Below, piece by piece: positions 5,045 to 5,741 of a stretch of DNA of 5,741 nucleotides. Below the pieces are notes generated by a model. It was not told the origin of the DNA. It was given only the letters and a program-made list of their open reading frames with translations, and made no database searches. Location: NCBI GenBank assembly GCA_903912405.1, contig CAIWHF010000040.1, forward strand, positions 1-5,741, written 5' to 3'. Made by a program: the position numbers and the translations under genes. Each line of letters begins with the position of its first letter. Within the stretch, counting starts at the first letter, position 1. The DNA comes from an uncultured Bacteroidota bacterium. GTDB taxonomy: Bacteria; Bacteroidota; Bacteroidia; Chitinophagales; Chitinophagaceae.

Positions 5045-5741
5045 ATGGGATGTGGAAGTTGTGGTACAGGAACAGATGGAAAACCGGGCGGATGTAAGAG
5101 CCACGGATCGTGCAGCACCAGTGGCTGTAATAGAATGAATGCCTATAACTGGTTAAGTGCTTTGCCCTTATCAGATGCCTCTAAACCTTATCCTATTTTA
5201 GAGGTTAGCTTCAGTAATGGAAGCAGAAAAGATTTCTATAAAAATAATACCTATCATATTTTTGAAAAGGATCAATGGATTGTTTTAGAAGGTACAGGAG
5301 GAATAGATATTGGTCAGGTGAGCTTAACGGGCGAACTTGTTAAATTGCAATTGAAAAAATACCGTGTTCAAGAAGATGCTGTTGTAAAGCGAGTTTTAAG
5401 AGCGGCTACTGCTGAAGATTTAGACTTGTATCATGCGCAAAAAGAAAGAGAAAAAACTATTTTAATTCGTTCTAGAGCTATTGCCAAAGAATTTAAATTA
5501 GAGATGAAGGTTTGCGAGGTAGAACTACAAGCCGATGGCAAAAAAGCAACCTTTTTCTACACCGCAGATAGTCGTGTAGATTTTAGAGAACTTATCAAAG
5601 TATATGCTACAGATTTTAAAGTAAAAGTAGAAATGCGACAAATCGGTGCTCGTCAAGAAAGCGCTAAAGTGGGTGGCATTGGATCTTGTGGAAGAGAATT
5701 ATGTTGCAGCACATGGCTTACCGATTTTAAATCAGTGAATA
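5045..5741 (+). CDS. ricT: RicT/YaaT-like PSP1 domain protein, 3'-partial
   Basis: The first 232 codons of a PSP1-domain protein, cut by the window edge. In Bacillus subtilis, RicT (YaaT) works with RicA and RicF in an Fe-S containing complex that steers RNase Y in mRNA processing; a similar RNA-related role here is inference. The PSP1 region shows KVCEVELQADGKKATFFYTADSR (starting at 155), VDFRELIKVYATDFKVKVEMRQIGAR (starting at 178) and the signature GGIGSCGRELCCSTWL (210-225), whose cysteines C215, C220 and C221 lie in the region linked to cluster binding in RicT. The N-terminal 30 residues add five cysteines (C3, C6, C17, C23, C28) in a Gly-rich stretch, which I recall from Bacteroidota homologues but not from B. 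subtilis YaaT. The ATG at 5045 is chosen because homologues begin with this MGCGSCG-like stretch, although the frame stays open upstream to 4988. It is probably co-transcribed with holB. The remaining conserved C-terminal cysteine region lies beyond the window. Confidence 0.92.
   Translation, partial: MGCGSCGTGTDGKPGGCKSHGSCSTSGCNRMNAYNWLSALPLSDASKPYPILEVSFSNGSRKDFYKNNTYHIFEKDQWIVLEGTGGIDIGQVSLTGELVKLQLKKYRVQEDAVVKRVLRAATAEDLDLYHAQKEREKTILIRSRAIAKEFKLEMKVCEVELQADGKKATFFYTADSRVDFRELIKVYATDFKVKVEMRQIGARQESAKVGGIGSCGRELCCSTWLTDFKSVN

Noticed and set aside
1..5741. Mobile elements, CRISPR arrays, toxin-antitoxin or phage-defence systems
   Set aside because: I saw no transposase-like frame, no spaced direct repeats, no integrase or defence domains, and no composition break other than the short G-rich ricT leader.

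Overview
The window is AT-rich bacterial DNA, most likely from a member of the Bacteroidota. The clearest marker is the end of the first protein, a type B sorting domain of the type IX secretion system (T9SS, the 'gliding motility-associated C-terminal domain'), which is essentially confined to this phylum. The lineage variants of the DNA polymerase III delta' subunit and the RicT/PSP1 protein agree, as does the lack of Shine-Dalgarno sequences before A-rich start regions. A Chitinophagia-like source fits but cannot be proven from this window.

Layout, all on the plus strand: (1) bases 2-3193 encode a secreted multidomain surface protein of about 1060 residues. Its reading frame is still open at the left edge, so a few N-terminal codons are probably missing. 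It ends at a strong intrinsic terminator (3213-3242). (2) Bases 3284-3718 encode a small exported DUF2147 protein with its own terminator (3738-3766). Its start is odd: an in-frame ATG-TAA lies directly upstream. (3) Bases 3791-4933 encode the delta' clamp-loader subunit HolB. (4) After a 111-base spacer with no terminator, the first 232 codons of a RicT/YaaT-like PSP1 protein run off the right edge.

The first two genes look like independent, terminator-bounded envelope or secretion units. holB and ricT form a housekeeping pair, and the same adjacency is known from Bacillus subtilis (holB-yaaT), so the pairing appears ancient. The holB-ricT spacer is the most information-rich non-coding stretch. 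It holds a tandem TTTGTAAA repeat containing a perfect TAnnTTTG promoter element, an overlapping dyad, and then a G-rich segment bounded by AAGCCA/TGGCTT that could be a small structured leader.

I found no mobile element, tRNA, rRNA or CRISPR array. I also see no obvious new multi-gene system. The points most worth checking are the Cys-rich RicT N-terminus, the ricT leader, the possible nonsense mutation at the DUF2147 start, and the nested domain in the large surface protein.
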